64,000 bases of DNA from Morganella morganii (lineage in GTDB: Bacteria > Pseudomonadota > Gammaproteobacteria > Enterobacterales > Enterobacteriaceae): positions 1,922,001 to 1,986,000 of the forward strand of contig NZ_CP069157.1 in assembly GCF_019243775.1 (NCBI RefSeq), read 5' to 3'. Below are positions 1 to 11,600 of this stretch, piece by piece (positions within the stretch are counted from its first letter, which is position 1; each line of letters opens with the position of its first letter). The notes under the pieces are model-generated. The model had not been told where the DNA came from and did not search any database. It saw nothing but the letters and a program-made list of their open reading frames with translations. A program made the translations under genes and the position numbers.

Positions 1-759
1 ATGATCCCGGAAAAACGTGTAGTACGTAGAATTCAATCAGGTGGCTGCGCGATCCACTGCCAGGATTGCAGCATCAGCCAGCTTTGCATCCCGTTCACGC
101 TCAATGAGCATGAGCTGGATCAGCTCGATAATATCATCGAGCGCAAAAAGCCTATCCAGAAAGGCCAGGCACTGTTTAAAGCCGGAGATGAGCTGAAATC
201 ACTGTATGCAATCCGCTCCGGGACCATCAAGAGCTACACCATCACCGAAGAAGGTGATGAGCAGATCACCGGTTTCCATCTTGCCGGTGACCTCGTCGGC
301 TTTGATGCCATTATCAATACCGAGCATCCGAGTTTCGCCCAGGCGCTGGAAACGTCCATGGTCTGTGAGATTCCGTATGAGACCCTGGATGACCTGTCCG
401 GTAAAATGCCTAACCTGCGCCAGCAGATGATGCGCCTGATGAGCGGCGAAATCAAAGGTGACCAGGAAATGATCCTGCTGCTCTCCAAAAAGAATGCGGA
501 AGAGCGTCTGGCTGCTTTTATTTATAACCTGTCCCGCCGTTTTGCGCAGCGCGGTTTCTCCCCTCGCGAATTCCGCCTGACCATGACCCGTGGCGACATC
601 GGTAACTATCTGGGCCTGACGGTCGAAACCATCAGCCGTCTGCTGGGTCGTTTCCAGAAGAGCGGAATGCTGGCAGTAAAAGGCAAATATATCACCATCG
701 AAGATATGGAACAGCTGGCGGCCCTGGCCGGTAAAGTACCTGCACTGCCACAGGATTAG
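1..759 (+). CDS. fnr: FNR, oxygen-sensing global transcription regulator
   Basis: This cytoplasmic Crp/Fnr-family regulator switches on anaerobic respiration genes and represses aerobic ones when its [4Fe-4S] cluster is intact. The 252-residue product is nearly identical to E. coli FNR (250 residues). The cluster ligands C20, C23, C29 and C122 are all present, and the recognition helix VETISR carries E209, S212 and R213, which read TTGAT half-sites. The ATG is the first base of the window, so the promoter is not visible. The C-terminal tail differs from E. coli, as is usual. uspE follows on the same strand, as in E. coli. A hairpin at 799-828 lies between the two genes. Confidence 0.98.
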   Translation: MIPEKRVVRRIQSGGCAIHCQDCSISQLCIPFTLNEHELDQLDNIIERKKPIQKGQALFKAGDELKSLYAIRSGTIKSYTITEEGDEQITGFHLAGDLVGFDAIINTEHPSFAQALETSMVCEIPYETLDDLSGKMPNLRQQMMRLMSGEIKGDQEMILLLSKKNAEERLAAFIYNLSRRFAQRGFSPREFRLTMTRGDIGNYLGLTVETISRLLGRFQKSGMLAVKGKYITIEDMEQLAALAGKVPALPQD

Positions 760-798
760 TAATTCCTTCCCCGGCAACATTTTTGGCTGCCGTAAAAC

Positions 799-828
799 GC
801 ATCAGACCGGTTTATTTCGGTCTGGTGC
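799..828 (+). terminator. Hairpin after fnr, weak terminator
   Basis: An 11-bp stem (799-809 with 818-828, one G-T pair) lies 40 bases after the fnr stop. It is followed only by ATATTT, so termination is probably partial. Confidence 0.4.
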
Positions 829-902
829 GAATATTTCCTACATTCCTGCTCCCGTTTGGTTTATCTTTATAGATACGTATCCAGCCCCGCGAGGAGAGAT
901 GA

Positions 903-1850
903 ATGTCTGAATATCAGAACCTCTTAGTTGCAATAGACCCCAATCAGGATGATCAGCCGGCATTACGGCGTGCGGTATATATCGTGCAACGCAATGGCGG
1001 ACGCATCAAAGCTTTCTTACCTATCTATGATCTGTCATACGATATGACCACCCTGTTGTCCCCTGAAGAACGGGATGCTATGCGCAAAGGCGTAATTGCC
1101 CAGCGTTGCGCGTGGATCAAACAGCAGGCGCGTTATTATCTGGAAGCCGGCATCGATATCGAAGTGAAAGTGGTATGGCATAACCGGCCTTATGAGGCGA
1201 TTATCAGGGAAGTTGTCAGCGGTGGTCATGACCTGCTGCTGAAAATGGCGCATCAGAATGATAAGTTTGAGTCTCTGATTTTCACCCCGCTGGACTGGCA
1301 GCTTCTGCGCAAATGTCCGTGTCCGGTCTGGATGGTTAAGGATAAAGTCTGGCCGGAACAGGGTTCTGTGGTGGTCGGTGTGAACCTGTCCAATGAAGAA
1401 TCCTACCATGATGCGCTGAATCTCAAACTGGTGTCGCTGACACAGGATCTCGCAAAACGGATTGTGAAAGACCCGGCAATCCATCTGGTCAGTGCTTATC
1501 CGGTGGCGCCTATCAATATCGCTATCGAATTACCGGATTTTGACCCGAATACTTACAATAACGCGCTGCGCGGCCAGCATCTCATCGCCATGAAAGAACT
1601 GCGCCAGCAATTCTCCATCGGCGAAGAGTACACCCACGTTTATGAGGGATTACCGGAGAAAGTGATCCCGGAAGTGTGCGGTGAACTGAATGCCGGGGTG
1701 GTGGTGCTGGGTATTATCGGCCGGACCGGTATTTCTGCCGCGTTCCTCGGCAATACCGCAGAGCATGTTATCGACCATCTGAAGTGTGATTTGCTGGCGG
1801 TGAAACCGGACGGCTTTGTTTGTCCGATCGATACCAGTGATGATGATTAA
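903..1850 (+). CDS. uspE: Universal stress protein E (tandem UspA domains)
   Basis: UspE is a cytoplasmic stress protein linked in E. coli to motility, aggregation and DNA-damage resistance. Its biochemical activity is not settled. The 315-residue product matches the E. coli length and begins [15 protein letters not shown], the first strand of an UspA fold. A second UspA-like half ends with a GIIGRTG segment near residue 275. The start follows a GAGGAGAG ribosome site. It lies downstream of fnr as in E. coli and ends at a hairpin shared with a convergent gene. Confidence 0.95.
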   Translation: MSEYQNLLVAIDPNQDDQPALRRAVYIVQRNGGRIKAFLPIYDLSYDMTTLLSPEERDAMRKGVIAQRCAWIKQQARYYLEAGIDIEVKVVWHNRPYEAIIREVVSGGHDLLLKMAHQNDKFESLIFTPLDWQLLRKCPCPVWMVKDKVWPEQGSVVVGVNLSNEESYHDALNLKLVSLTQDLAKRIVKDPAIHLVSAYPVAPINIAIELPDFDPNTYNNALRGQHLIAMKELRQQFSIGEEYTHVYEGLPEKVIPEVCGELNAGVVVLGIIGRTGISAAFLGNTAEHVIDHLKCDLLAVKPDGFVCPIDTSDDD

Positions 1851-1858
1851 TCCTGTCT

Positions 1859-1890
1859 CCCGCAGAGGCCACGGCTTCTGCGGGAATTTT
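1859..1890. terminator. Terminator between uspE and the convergent small secreted gene
   Basis: The 8-bp stem CCCGCAGA/TCTGCGGG (1859-1866, 1877-1884) is followed by AATTTT. It lies just after the uspE stop and just beyond the end of the opposing gene, so it may act in both directions. Confidence 0.6.
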
Positions 1891-1908
1891 CTGCGCGTTC
1901 TGCGATAA

Positions 1909-2352
1909 TCAGAACAATGGCGCACACATCCCGTCACCGAGCACTTTCTTCACGTTCTTCTTATTCGGTTTAAATTCACCGACTAATTTATTATCGGAAT
2001 AAACCTTAAATTCCGCAGCTTTACTGAGCGCTTCAGTCAGATTGGTCCAGGCCGCAGCACCGGCACGGTGTTTGGTGCTGTCCGGTACAAAATATGCTTC
2101 GTCGTCAATCAGAAATTCAATCTGCCCTTCCACTTCATGATCACCGGCCGAAATATCAATACTGTGATCGATTGAATTTTCATAATCCTCCGGGTCCGCC
2201 CCGACGTTACAGGCAACGACAACGGTCACGCCGGTGTCATTACTGATCCCGTACTCGATAAACCCCTGGCCGAAACCGGATGTCCAGATATTCGGAATGG
2301 CTAATGCGGAGGCAGAAAAGAGAAAGAGTGAAACGGCCATCATTTTTTTCAT
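1909..2352 (-). CDS. Small secreted protein of unknown function
   Basis: I do not recognise the family with certainty. The 147-residue product starts with a clear Sec signal peptide (MKKMMAVSLFLFSASALA, cleavage after ALA), so it should be periplasmic or secreted. The mature part is acidic in the middle (residues 50-90) and lysine-rich near the end (KPNKKNVKK). It has two cysteines, about residues 48 and 143, which could form a disulfide. It is a single gene between uspE (convergent) and the pntAB terminator upstream, so it must have its own promoter in 2353-2372. No function is inferred. Confidence 0.75.
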   Translation of the reverse strand: MKKMMAVSLFLFSASALAIPNIWTSGFGQGFIEYGISNDTGVTVVVACNVGADPEDYENSIDHSIDISAGDHEVEGQIEFLIDDEAYFVPDSTKHRAGAAAWTNLTEALSKAAEFKVYSDNKLVGEFKPNKKNVKKVLGDGMCAPLF

Positions 2353-2372
2353 TAATCTGAGCCCTCTGAGTG

Positions 2373-2402
2373 AAAAAAAGGCGGGTAACGCATTTACCCG
2401 CC
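2373..2402 (-). terminator. Rho-independent terminator of pntAB
   Basis: On the minus strand the stem GGCGGGTAA/TTACCCGCC is followed by seven T. It lies about 30 bases after the pntB stop and separates pntAB from the small secreted gene. Confidence 0.9.
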
Positions 2403-2430
2403 TTGTGCATTTTATGCTTTTTTACCCGGA

Positions 2431-3822
2431 TTACAGTGCGCGCAGAATAGCGTCACAGCTGGCTTTGGCATCGCCAAACAGCATCTGGGTGTTTTCTTTG
2501 AAGAACAGCGGGTTCTGAACCCCGGCATAACCGGTATTCATCGAACGTTTGAAGACAATCACGTTCTGCGCTTTCCACACTTCCAGAACCGGCATCCCGG
2601 CAATCGGGCTGTTCGGATCTTCCAGTGCCGCAGGGTTAACGGTGTCGTTCGCGCCGATCACCAGCACCACGTCGGTGTCTTTGAAATCATCATTGATTTC
2701 ATCCATTTCCAGCACGATATCGTAAGGCACTTTTGCTTCAGCCAGCAGGACGTTCATGTGCCCCGGCAGACGACCGGCAACAGGATGGATACCAAAACGG
2801 ACTTCGATGCCCTTATCACGCAGTTTCTGAGTGATATCGTGAACCGGATACTGAGCCTGGGCAACCGCCATACCGTAGCCCGGGGTGATGATAACGGAAC
2901 TTGCCCCTTTGAGCATTTCCGCCACATCTTCCGCACTGATTTCACGGTGTTCGCCCTGCTCTTCATCACCGGATGATGCCGTACCGTCAGTACCGAAACC
3001 ACCGGCAATCACACTGATAAAGGAGCGGTTCATCGCCTTACACATAATGTAAGACAGGATCGCACCGGAAGAACCGACCAGCGCACCGGTGACAATCAGC
3101 AGGTCGTTGCTGAGCATAAAGCCCGCCGCCGCCGCTGCCCATCCGGAATAGGAGTTCAGCATGGAAACCACTACCGGCATGTCCGCACCGCCGATAGAGG
3201 CGACGAGATGCCAGCCGAAGGCCAGTGCAATCACGGTCATCAGGATCAGGGTGAAGACCTGTAAGCCGGTGCTGTCGGTTTTGACAAAGGTCCATAACAG
3301 CAGGAAGGACACCACCAGTGCCGCCAGGTTCAGCTTATGGCGGTTAGGTAGCATCAGCGGTTTGGAGGATAATTTTCCGCATAATTTGCCGTAAGCAACA
3401 ATAGAACCGGTGAAGGTCACCGCACCGATAAAGATGCCGAGGAACACTTCTGTCAGGTGAATATTGTTCATCACCGCCGAGGTCAGCGCCTGGTTGTGAT
3501 CCATATAGCTGTTGAAACCGACCAGGACTGCCGCCAGACCCACAAAGCTGTGCAGAACAGCAACCAGCTCCGGCATTTCGGTCATTTCGACTTTACGTGC
3601 CAGACGAATACCGATTACCGCACCAATCACCATGGCAACAATAATCCAGCCGATATTGGCAGAATACGGCCCGAAGATGGTGGCAACCAGCGCGATAGCC
3701 ATACCGGTAATACCCAGCAGGTTACCCCGTTGTGAGGTTTCATGGCGGGATAACCCGGCCAGACTGAAAATAAATAAGATTGCGGCAACAATATATGCCG
3801 CTGTAACGACTCCGCCCGACAT
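2431..3822 (-). CDS. pntB: NAD(P) transhydrogenase subunit beta
   Basis: PntB is the inner-membrane beta subunit of the proton-translocating transhydrogenase, which uses the proton gradient to reduce NADP+ with NADH. About nine membrane helices fill residues 1-270. The NADP-binding domain III follows and contains [10 protein letters not shown]. The start at 3822 ([10 protein letters not shown]) is preferred over the ATG six bases upstream because AAGGGG is spaced correctly only for it and it matches E. coli. That gives 463 residues (E. coli 462). It sits five bases after the pntA stop and is translated as part of the same operon. Confidence 0.97.
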   Translation of the reverse strand: MSGGVVTAAYIVAAILFIFSLAGLSRHETSQRGNLLGITGMAIALVATIFGPYSANIGWIIVAMVIGAVIGIRLARKVEMTEMPELVAVLHSFVGLAAVLVGFNSYMDHNQALTSAVMNNIHLTEVFLGIFIGAVTFTGSIVAYGKLCGKLSSKPLMLPNRHKLNLAALVVSFLLLWTFVKTDSTGLQVFTLILMTVIALAFGWHLVASIGGADMPVVVSMLNSYSGWAAAAAGFMLSNDLLIVTGALVGSSGAILSYIMCKAMNRSFISVIAGGFGTDGTASSGDEEQGEHREISAEDVAEMLKGASSVIITPGYGMAVAQAQYPVHDITQKLRDKGIEVRFGIHPVAGRLPGHMNVLLAEAKVPYDIVLEMDEINDDFKDTDVVLVIGANDTVNPAALEDPNSPIAGMPVLEVWKAQNVIVFKRSMNTGYAGVQNPLFFKENTQMLFGDAKASCDAILRAL

Positions 3823-3827
3823 ATTCA

Positions 3828-5357
3828 TTACCCCTTACGAAACATTTTAAGCATACGCTGTGTGACGGTGAATCCGCCGAAAATATTGATACTGGCAATC
3901 AGTACCGCAATGAAGGAGAAGAATGTCACCCAGCCGCCGCTGCCGATTTGCAGCAGTGCGCCGACAACGATAATCCCCGAAATTGCGTTGGTCACCGCCA
4001 TCAGCGGGGTATGCAGCGCATGACTGACATTCCAGACCACGTAATAGCCGACCACACAGGAGAGTGCGAACACGGTAAAGTGGGATAAAAACTCCGGCGG
4101 AGCCACGTTGGCCAGCCAGGAGAACAGGATAAATGCCAGTACCATCAGGCCGTATTTCAGCCACGGTGACATCGGTTTTTCCGGTTTTTTCTCTGCTTTC
4201 ACAGCGGCCGGTTTTGCCTGCGGTTGTGCGGATACCTGAATCGGCGGCGCAGGCCAGGTGATTTCACCGGCTTTCACTACCGTCAGACCGCGGATCACCA
4301 CATCATCAAAATCAATGTTGATCTGCCCGTCTTTCTCTTTGCACATCAGCTTCATCAGGTTCACCAGGTTGGTGCCGTAAAGCTGGGATGACTGTGTGGC
4401 AAGGCGCGCCGCCAGGTCGGTATAACCGATGATTTTCACGCCGTTTTCCGTGGTGTGGATTTCCCCCGGAACGGTCAGTTCACAGTTACCGCCGTTCTGA
4501 GCCGCCAGGTCAACAATCACGCTGCCTGATTTCATCGACTCAACCATTTCTCTGGTGATGAGTTTCGGTGCCGGTTTACCCGGAATCAGTGCGGTGGTGA
4601 CAATAATATCCACTTCTTTCGCCTGATCCGCGAACAGCGCCATCTCAGCTTTAATAAAAGCTTCCGACATGACTTTCGCGTAACCGTCACCGCTGCCCGC
4701 AGTTTCTTCGAAATCAAGTTCGAGGAATTCGGCACCCATACTTTTAACCTGATCTTTTACCTCAGGACGGGTATCAAAGGCACGGACAATGGCCCCGAGG
4801 CTGCCTGCCGCACCGATAGCGGCCAGACCGGCAACACCGGCACCGATAACCAGCACTTTGGCAGGCGGTACTTTACCGGCAGCAGTGATCTGCCCGGTGA
4901 AGAAACGGCCGAAGGCGTTGGCGGCTTCCACAATCGCACGGTAACCGGCGATATTGGCCATCGAACTCAGTGCATCCAGCGACTGGGCGCGTGAGATACG
5001 CGGTACAGAATCCATCGCGAAGACGTTAACACCCTGTGCTGACAGTTTTTCCAGCAGCTGCGGGTTCTGGGCAGGCCAGATAAAGCTGACCAGTGAGCTG
5101 CCCGCCTTCATCAGCGGAATTTCATCATCCTGAGGAGCATTCACTTTAAAAATAAGGTCAGACTGCCAGGCTTCCTGTGTGCTGACAATATCAGCACCGG
5201 CTTCGCGGTAAGCGTTGTCATCAAAACTGGCAAGATGACCGGCTCCTGTTTCAACAGCCACATCAAATCCGAGTTTTTTCAGTTGTATTACTGTTGCCGG
5301 CGTGGCGGCGACCCGGGTTTCACTGGACTGTCGCTCTTTTGGTACACCAATACGCAT
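3828..5357 (-). CDS. pntA: NAD(P) transhydrogenase subunit alpha
   Basis: PntA carries the NAD(H)-binding domain I plus about four C-terminal membrane helices (residues 400-509) of the transhydrogenase. The product has 509 residues (E. coli 510). The transhydrogenase signature [18 protein letters not shown] spans about 123-140, and the Rossmann motif GAGVAG is at 172-177. A low-complexity Ala/Lys/Pro linker lies between the soluble and membrane parts. It is the first gene of pntAB and diverges from ydgH across a 392-base spacer. Confidence 0.98.
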   Translation of the reverse strand: MRIGVPKERQSSETRVAATPATVIQLKKLGFDVAVETGAGHLASFDDNAYREAGADIVSTQEAWQSDLIFKVNAPQDDEIPLMKAGSSLVSFIWPAQNPQLLEKLSAQGVNVFAMDSVPRISRAQSLDALSSMANIAGYRAIVEAANAFGRFFTGQITAAGKVPPAKVLVIGAGVAGLAAIGAAGSLGAIVRAFDTRPEVKDQVKSMGAEFLELDFEETAGSGDGYAKVMSEAFIKAEMALFADQAKEVDIIVTTALIPGKPAPKLITREMVESMKSGSVIVDLAAQNGGNCELTVPGEIHTTENGVKIIGYTDLAARLATQSSQLYGTNLVNLMKLMCKEKDGQINIDFDDVVIRGLTVVKAGEITWPAPPIQVSAQPQAKPAAVKAEKKPEKPMSPWLKYGLMVLAFILFSWLANVAPPEFLSHFTVFALSCVVGYYVVWNVSHALHTPLMAVTNAISGIIVVGALLQIGSGGWVTFFSFIAVLIASINIFGGFTVTQRMLKMFRKG

Positions 5358-5749
5358 AATGTTCCCTTATATAAGCTCAAGTGTTTTACGGATGATTGGT
5401 CGGACATGTGCGTAAAAAAACAACCAACTGCACAAATTCAGATCAAAAGCACCCTTTTATCCGATATGTCCTAATAAGCTACTGAAAAATGTGATATCGA
5501 TCCATCTAATTTGTTTGCTGAATGAAATTAAAACGGTATTTATCCGGGCGGAAATTTTTTTTGCCGATAAATGACTATGATTGCATAAATTTATGGTAAA
5601 AATAGCTGTATGATTAACAGTCGTTAGATTGCACGATAAATTAAAGCGACAACAAGCACAAATACATGTCATAATTGTGCGGCCAGGATATAAAATTTAC
5701 AGGTTCAGCACGTTATGAATATTAATTGCGCAAGGCGGAAGGATTTTGT
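5358..5749. promoter_or_regulatory. Intergenic region between divergent pntAB and ydgH
   Basis: This AT-rich spacer must hold promoters for both genes. A sequence near 5441-5454 reads TTGAT-N4-ATTTG on the minus strand, a partial match to the FNR/CRP palindrome upstream of pntAB. Short ORFs here have no recognisable product and no ribosome site, so I do not call them. Confidence 0.4.
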
Positions 5750-6706
5750 ATGAAGCTGAAAACAACGGTCATCGCATCTGCGATGTTTTTTTCATTTACC
5801 AGTCTGCTCCCCGCTCAGGCGGCACAGGAATTAACACCGGAACAGGCCGCTCAGTACCAGCCTTTCGAGCGGATTGCAGTTACAGGGCGTTTTAATGCTA
5901 TTTATGAAGCCGCAGCTGCCGTTTCGCGTAAAGCAGACAAAATGGGTGCCGATGCTTTCTATATCCAGAGCCTCGATGATCTGAACAACAACGGCAATAT
6001 GCGTGTTGTTGCGGATGTTTACCACCGCGATGCACCACCGGCCGAGGAAAAAGGCTACCGCCAGTTCCGTGGCGTTAATGAATTACCTGAGAAAGATGCC
6101 ATCGGCCTTCAGCCGTTTGATACCGTCACTGTCAGCGGCTTTTTTGCCAACAGCCCTGATCTGAACGATGCTATCGCCAAAGAAGCAGTGAAAAAAGATG
6201 CGGCCTCTTTCTTTATCGTCCGTAATATTTTCACCAACGATGGCGGTAACCAGCTGGTCACTGCATATGTCTATAAAGCGGATGCACCAAAACGTGTACT
6301 GCAGACAGAAGAAGCGCTGATCCCTGCGGATTCTGATGCCGGTCGTGCCGCACTGGCTGCCGGTGGCGAAGCTGCCAAACAGGTCGAAATCCCTGGTGTG
6401 GCCTCCTCTACTGACACCGCCGGTAACAATGTCGGTCGTTTCTTTGAAACCCAGTCCTCCCGCAGCGGCCGTTATACCGTGACTCTGCCGGACGGCACCC
6501 AGGTTCAGGAACTGAACAAGGCGTCAGCCGCTGTTATGGCACCGTTTGACAGCGTAACCTTTACCGGTTACTACACCACGTCACCGGAAGTCTCTTATCA
6601 GGTCGCCAAACGTGCGGCAGCCAAAGGGGCGAAATATTATCATATCACCCGTCAGTGGCAGTCCAGCGGCGGTAACGTGACTATCAGCGCTGATTTATTT
6701 AAATAA
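5750..6706 (+). CDS. ydgH: YdgH, periplasmic protein with three DUF1471 repeats
   Basis: YdgH is a secreted periplasmic protein of the YdgH/BhsA/McbA family. The family is linked to envelope stress and surface properties, but the molecular role is unknown. The start at 5750 follows GGAAGG and gives 318 residues with a signal peptide (MKLKTTVIASAMFF, cleavage near QAA). Three repeats are visible around the phrases PFERIAVTGRFN, PFDTVTVSGFF and PFDSVTFTGYY. It ends in YHITRQWQ...DLFK, as in E. coli. An upstream in-frame ATG at 5726 would disrupt the signal peptide and is rejected. Confidence 0.95.
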   Translation: MKLKTTVIASAMFFSFTSLLPAQAAQELTPEQAAQYQPFERIAVTGRFNAIYEAAAAVSRKADKMGADAFYIQSLDDLNNNGNMRVVADVYHRDAPPAEEKGYRQFRGVNELPEKDAIGLQPFDTVTVSGFFANSPDLNDAIAKEAVKKDAASFFIVRNIFTNDGGNQLVTAYVYKADAPKRVLQTEEALIPADSDAGRAALAAGGEAAKQVEIPGVASSTDTAGNNVGRFFETQSSRSGRYTVTLPDGTQVQELNKASAAVMAPFDSVTFTGYYTTSPEVSYQVAKRAAAKGAKYYHITRQWQSSGGNVTISADLFK

Positions 6707-6730
6707 TCACCGCCTGACAGTTCACCGGAA

Positions 6731-6757
6731 AAAGCGTATCTCTGATACGCTTTTTTT
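6731..6757 (+). terminator. Rho-independent terminator of ydgH
   Basis: The stem AAAGCGTATC/GATACGCTTT with a 3-base loop runs into seven T, 25 bases after the ydgH stop. Confidence 0.92.
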
Positions 6758-6970
6758 ATGGCTTTTGTCCGGGGTATTAACACTTTCACTACATTCTTCT
6801 GCTGTCATTCTGATAAACAGTAAATATGCATAATATAATGCAATTAATGCATGATTAAACATTGCATATCCCGCCGTGTATCCGTACAATCAGCGCCAAT
6901 TTTTGCGTATTCAGTCAGATTGACTGCATGAATACCCTGCTTACCGCATCAGATTTACCGGGAAGGTCTT

Positions 6971-8362
6971 TTGGATAAGAAACTCAGTTTAACCGCGCTC
7001 ACCGCATTAGTGCTCAGTTCTATGGTTGGTGCCGGTGTGTTTAGTCTTCCGCAGAATATGGCCGAAGTGGCCAGTCCGGCTGCACTTATTATCGGCTGGT
7101 CAATTACCGGTGTCGGTATCCTCTTTCTGGCTTTCGCCCTGCTGCTGCTTTCCCGGCTGCGTCCGGATCTCGACGGCGGCATCTTTACCTATGCCAAAGA
7201 CGGTTTCGGGGAACTGATTGGTTTCTGCTCCGCCTGGGGATACTGGTTATGTGCAGTGATCGCCAACGTCTCCTATCTGGTGATTGTGTTTGCGGCGTTC
7301 AGCTTTTTTACGGATACCCCGGACAATATTGTTTTCGGCGACGGAAATACCTGGCAGGCGCTGATTGGTGAATCTGTTCTGCTGTGGTTTGTGCATTGCC
7401 TGGTGCTGCGCGGCGTACAGACTGCCGCCGGTATCAATAAACTGGCAACGTTCGCTAAACTGGTGCCGCTCGGCCTGTTTATCGTACTGGCTGTGATCGC
7501 TTTCCGCTGGGATACCTTCCATCTTGATTTCACCGGTGTGGATCTCGGCGTGCCGGTGTGGCAGCAGGTGAAAGATACCATGCTGATCACCCTGTGGGTG
7601 TTTATCGGGATTGAAGGTGCTGTTGTGGTTTCTGCCCGTGCCCGCCGCCGCAAAGATGTCGGCCTGGCCACAATGATGGCAGTGATTTCCGCACTGACGA
7701 TTTATATCCTGGTTACCCTGCTGTCAATGGGGGTTGTTGCCCGTCCGGAACTGGCAGAAATGCGCAACCCGTCAATGGCGACACTGATGGTGAACCTGAT
7801 TGGCGGCAGCGGTGAGATTATTATCGCAGCGGGTCTGATTATTTCTGTCTGTGGTGCATACCTGAGCTGGACAATTATGGCTGCCGAAGTGCCGTTTATC
7901 GCCGCACTGCATGGCTCTTTCCCGTCACCGTTTAAAAAACAGAATGCGAATAATGCCCCATCCACCTCTTTATGGATGACTAACGGTGCGGTACAGCTGG
8001 CACTGGTGCTGATCTGGCTCAGCGGCAGTAATTACAATACGCTGCTGACCATTGCTTCTGAAATGATTCTGGTGCCCTATTTCCTGGTCGGTGCATTCCT
8101 GGTAAAAACCGCCCTGAGAATGAAAAAACCGGCACTGCTCGGCGTGGGTATGATTGCGGCAATGTATGGCTTATGGCTGATTTATGCATCCGGCATTATT
8201 AATCTGATGCTGTCAGTTGTGCTCTATGCACCGGGTATTCTGGTATTTCTCTATGCCCTGAAAAACCGTGAGATAAAAACCACACTGCATTTTGTCGAGT
8301 GGAGCATTATTGCAGCCCTGCTGATAGCGGCAGTTCCCGCACTCTGGTATCTGGTGCGCTGA
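6971..8362 (+). CDS. ydgI: Arginine:ornithine antiporter (APC superfamily)
   Basis: This inner-membrane amino-acid/polyamine/organocation transporter is the YdgI (ArcD-like) protein that exchanges arginine for ornithine. The product has 463 residues and about 12-13 hydrophobic helices. It opens with MVGAGVFSLPQNMA, the family's helix-1 unwinding motif. The start is a TTG at 6971 after GGAAGG; no ATG lies in a matching position, and E. coli YdgI starts at the same residue. It is monocistronic, after the ydgH terminator and before its own. A role in arginine-linked acid or anaerobic energy metabolism fits the neighbourhood but is inferred. Confidence 0.93.
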   Translation: MDKKLSLTALTALVLSSMVGAGVFSLPQNMAEVASPAALIIGWSITGVGILFLAFALLLLSRLRPDLDGGIFTYAKDGFGELIGFCSAWGYWLCAVIANVSYLVIVFAAFSFFTDTPDNIVFGDGNTWQALIGESVLLWFVHCLVLRGVQTAAGINKLATFAKLVPLGLFIVLAVIAFRWDTFHLDFTGVDLGVPVWQQVKDTMLITLWVFIGIEGAVVVSARARRRKDVGLATMMAVISALTIYILVTLLSMGVVARPELAEMRNPSMATLMVNLIGGSGEIIIAAGLIISVCGAYLSWTIMAAEVPFIAALHGSFPSPFKKQNANNAPSTSLWMTNGAVQLALVLIWLSGSNYNTLLTIASEMILVPYFLVGAFLVKTALRMKKPALLGVGMIAAMYGLWLIYASGIINLMLSVVLYAPGILVFLYALKNREIKTTLHFVEWSIIAALLIAAVPALWYLVR

Positions 8363-8377
8363 AAATCTGAAAACAGG

Positions 8378-8402
8378 AGCCGGTCACTGACCGGCTTTTT
8401 TG
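8378..8402 (+). terminator. Rho-independent terminator of ydgI
   Basis: The stem GCCGGTC/GACCGGC with a 3-base loop is followed by a run of T, 16 bases after the stop. Confidence 0.92.
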
Positions 8403-8613
8403 TCTCCTTCCCCGCTTCCCCCAATTTTCTCTGCCGAACATAAACAAGCACCGTTGCTTCCTGCGGAGGATTGAGATGAAAACAAACTGCATGTTGTAAC
8501 TAAAATGATGCATTCACAGAAAAAGGACAAAAGAAAACGGGCGATGATATGCCCGTTTGTTACTATAATCACCGGCACTGGATAAATAAACAGCGTTCCG
8601 CAAAAACGGCACT

Positions 8614-11600
8614 TTACCCGCTGATTTGTTCCATTGCCTGAATAATCCGTTTATCAGAAACCGGATACGGCGTTCCCAGTTGCTGGGCGAACAGACTGAT
8701 ACGCAACTCTTCTATCATCCAGCGCACAGCCTCCGCTTCCGGTCTGCGTTTCTCCACCGGTGGTAACTTACCCTGCCACTGCTTCCACAGGTTCTGAACA
8801 TGCTCAATTTTACTCATATTCGCCCTGTCGCGGTTAACGTCAGATACCAGTTTTTCGATGCGCCGCTCTATCCCCTGTAAATAGCGCAGGATATCCGGCA
8901 GACGCTGCCAGCCGTGAGCCGTTACAAAGCCCGGGAAGACCAGTCCGCTCATTTGTGCTTTGATGTCAGAGAGCGCAAACGCCATCTGCATATCAATCCG
9001 CCCTTTCAGGCGTTTACTGATGGCAAATGTGGTGGTCAGGATCTGCTCCACCAGCTTCGCGATACCGACAACGGTTTCGTTCAGCTCAGCCCGGACAAAC
9101 TCCTGTAACTGCGCGAATTTATCTTCCTGCCAGACCACGCCGCCGTATTGTGCGATCAGCTTGTCGACGCCACAGGCGATACAGTCATCAATCAAATCCA
9201 GCACTTTGCCGTACGGGTTAAAATACAGCCCCAGTTTGGCTTTGTTCGGTAATTTCTCATGCAGATATTTGATTGGCGACGGGATATTCAGCAGCAGTAA
9301 GCGCCGCGTTCCCGCCTGCATCGCCAGTTGCTGCTCAAATTCCGTTTCAAAGACCTTAATCCCGACACTCTGCTTTTCATCCACCAGCGCCGGGTAAGCT
9401 TTCACCGCATAACCTCCGCGCTTTTGCTCATAACAGCCGGGAATATCGCCGAAACGCCAGATATGAGCACCGCTTTGCTCGATACCGTCATCGACCACAT
9501 CAGACAGTGTCTGTTGCACCTGCTCTTTCAGGCTCAGTTTCAGTGCTTCCAGATCGTAACCTTCCGCCAGTTTTTTCTGTTTATCCCCCGTGATACGGAA
9601 GGTGATTTTCAGATGTGCCGGAATTTGATCCAACTGCCAGGATTCGCGATCAACCGTGACACCGGTCATACGGCGCAGTTCCCGCTCCAGCGCATCCAGC
9701 AGTGCGCCCTGCGGCTCAGGTACCCGCTCCATAAATGCGCCCGCATAGTTTGGTGCAGGCACAAAATTGCGGCGTACCGGTTTCGGCAGCGATTTAATCA
9801 GCGCAATAACCAGCTCTTCACGCAGCCCGGGGATTTGCCAGTCAAACCCTTCCGGACTGACCTGATTCAGTACCGGCAGCGGAATATGTACGGTCACACC
9901 GTCCGCTTCGGTTCCGGGTTCAAACTGATAGCTCAGGCGGAATTTCAGATCCCCCTGATACCAGTAGTTCGGATAATCCTGTGCAGTTACCTGATTAGCA
10001 TCAGAGCGGATCAGCATGTTTTTCTCATAATTGAGAAAATCCGGTTTCTGTAGCCGTTCCCGTTTCCACCAGTTATCAAAGTGGCGTGACGAGATAATAT
10101 CCGGCGGCAGACGGGTATCGTAGAAACTGAACAGAGTTTCATCATCCACAAGGATATCGCGGCGCCGGGATTTGTGTTCCAGCTCTTCCACTTCATTACG
10201 CAGTTTCTGGTTTTCCCGGAAGAACGCATGACGGGTCAGCCAGTCACCTTCCACCAGCGCATGACGGATAAAGAGTTCACGACACAGCGCCGGATCGATA
10301 TTACCGTAGTTCACCGGACGTCCCGCCACGACCGGCAGGCCATAGAGAGTCACTTTTTCCATTGCCATCACCGCACCCTGAGATTTCTCCCAGTGCGGCT
10401 CGCTGTAGTGATATTTCACCAGATGCGGTGCCAGCGGCTCTATCCATTCCGGTTCAATTTTAGCGGCAATCCGCCCCCATAACCGGCTGGTTTCCACCAG
10501 CTCCGCCACCATTACCCATTTCGGCGGCTTCTTAAATAAGCCGGAACCCGGGAAGACGGAGAAACGCGCATTACGCGCCCCGGTGAACTCCTGTTTTTCC
10601 GTGTCTTTCTGCCCGACATGGGACAGCAGACCGCTCAGGAGCGACAGATGGACACTTTTATAATCCGCCGGTTCGCTGTTCACCGGAATTCCCTGCTCTT
10701 TCACCACCTGGCGCAGCTGGGTATACACATCCTGCCATTCGCGGATCCGCAGATAGTTAAGAAACTCCTGACGACACTGTTTGCGCAACTGCGAGTTGGA
10801 TAACACTTTCTGCTGTTCTTTCAGGTAGTTCCACAGATTCACAAAGGCAATAAAGTCAGATTCTTTATCCGCAAAGCGGCGGTGTTTTTCATCGGACGCC
10901 TGCTGTTTCTCCAGCGGACGCTCACGGGGATCCTGGATGGAGAGTGCGGCGGCGATCACCATGGTTTCCCGCACCGCGCCGTGGTTACGGGCTTCCAGCA
11001 CCATCCGCGCCAGGCGCGGGTCAATCGGCAGTTTCGCCAGCTGACGGCCGGTTTGTGTCAGATGATAATGCCCTTCGGCGGAGGTTTTACCGTCGATAGC
11101 ACCCAGTTCTTCCAGCAGTTTGACGCCATCCTGGATATTGCGTTTATCCGGCGCTTCCACAAACGGGAAGGCGGCGATATCCCCCAGCCCGATCGCGGTC
11201 ATCTGCAGAATAACGGAGGCCAGGTTGGTACGCAGAATTTCCGGGTCGGTAAATTCCGGCCGTGACAGGAAATCATCCTCCGAATAGAGTCGGATGCAGA
11301 TCCCGTCAGAAACACGGCCGCAACGCCCTTTGCGCTGGTTTGCCGAGGCCTGCGAAATTGGTTCTATCGGCAGACGCTGAACTTTTGTCCGGTAACTGTA
11401 GCGGCTGACACGGGCAAACCCGGTATCAATCACATATTTGATGCCGGGAACGGTCAGCGAAGTTTCCGCCACGTTGGTGGCCAGTACGATACGGCGCCCG
11501 GTGTGCGGCTGAAAAATCCGGTTCTGTTCACTGTTGGAAAGACGGGCAAACAGCGGCAGCACTTCGGTATGGCGCAAGTCTGCTTTGTTCAGGGCATCGG

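Noticed and set aside
9328-10053. 241-codon ORF antisense to hrpA
   Set aside because: Shadow of hrpA, which has full-length similarity to the helicase.
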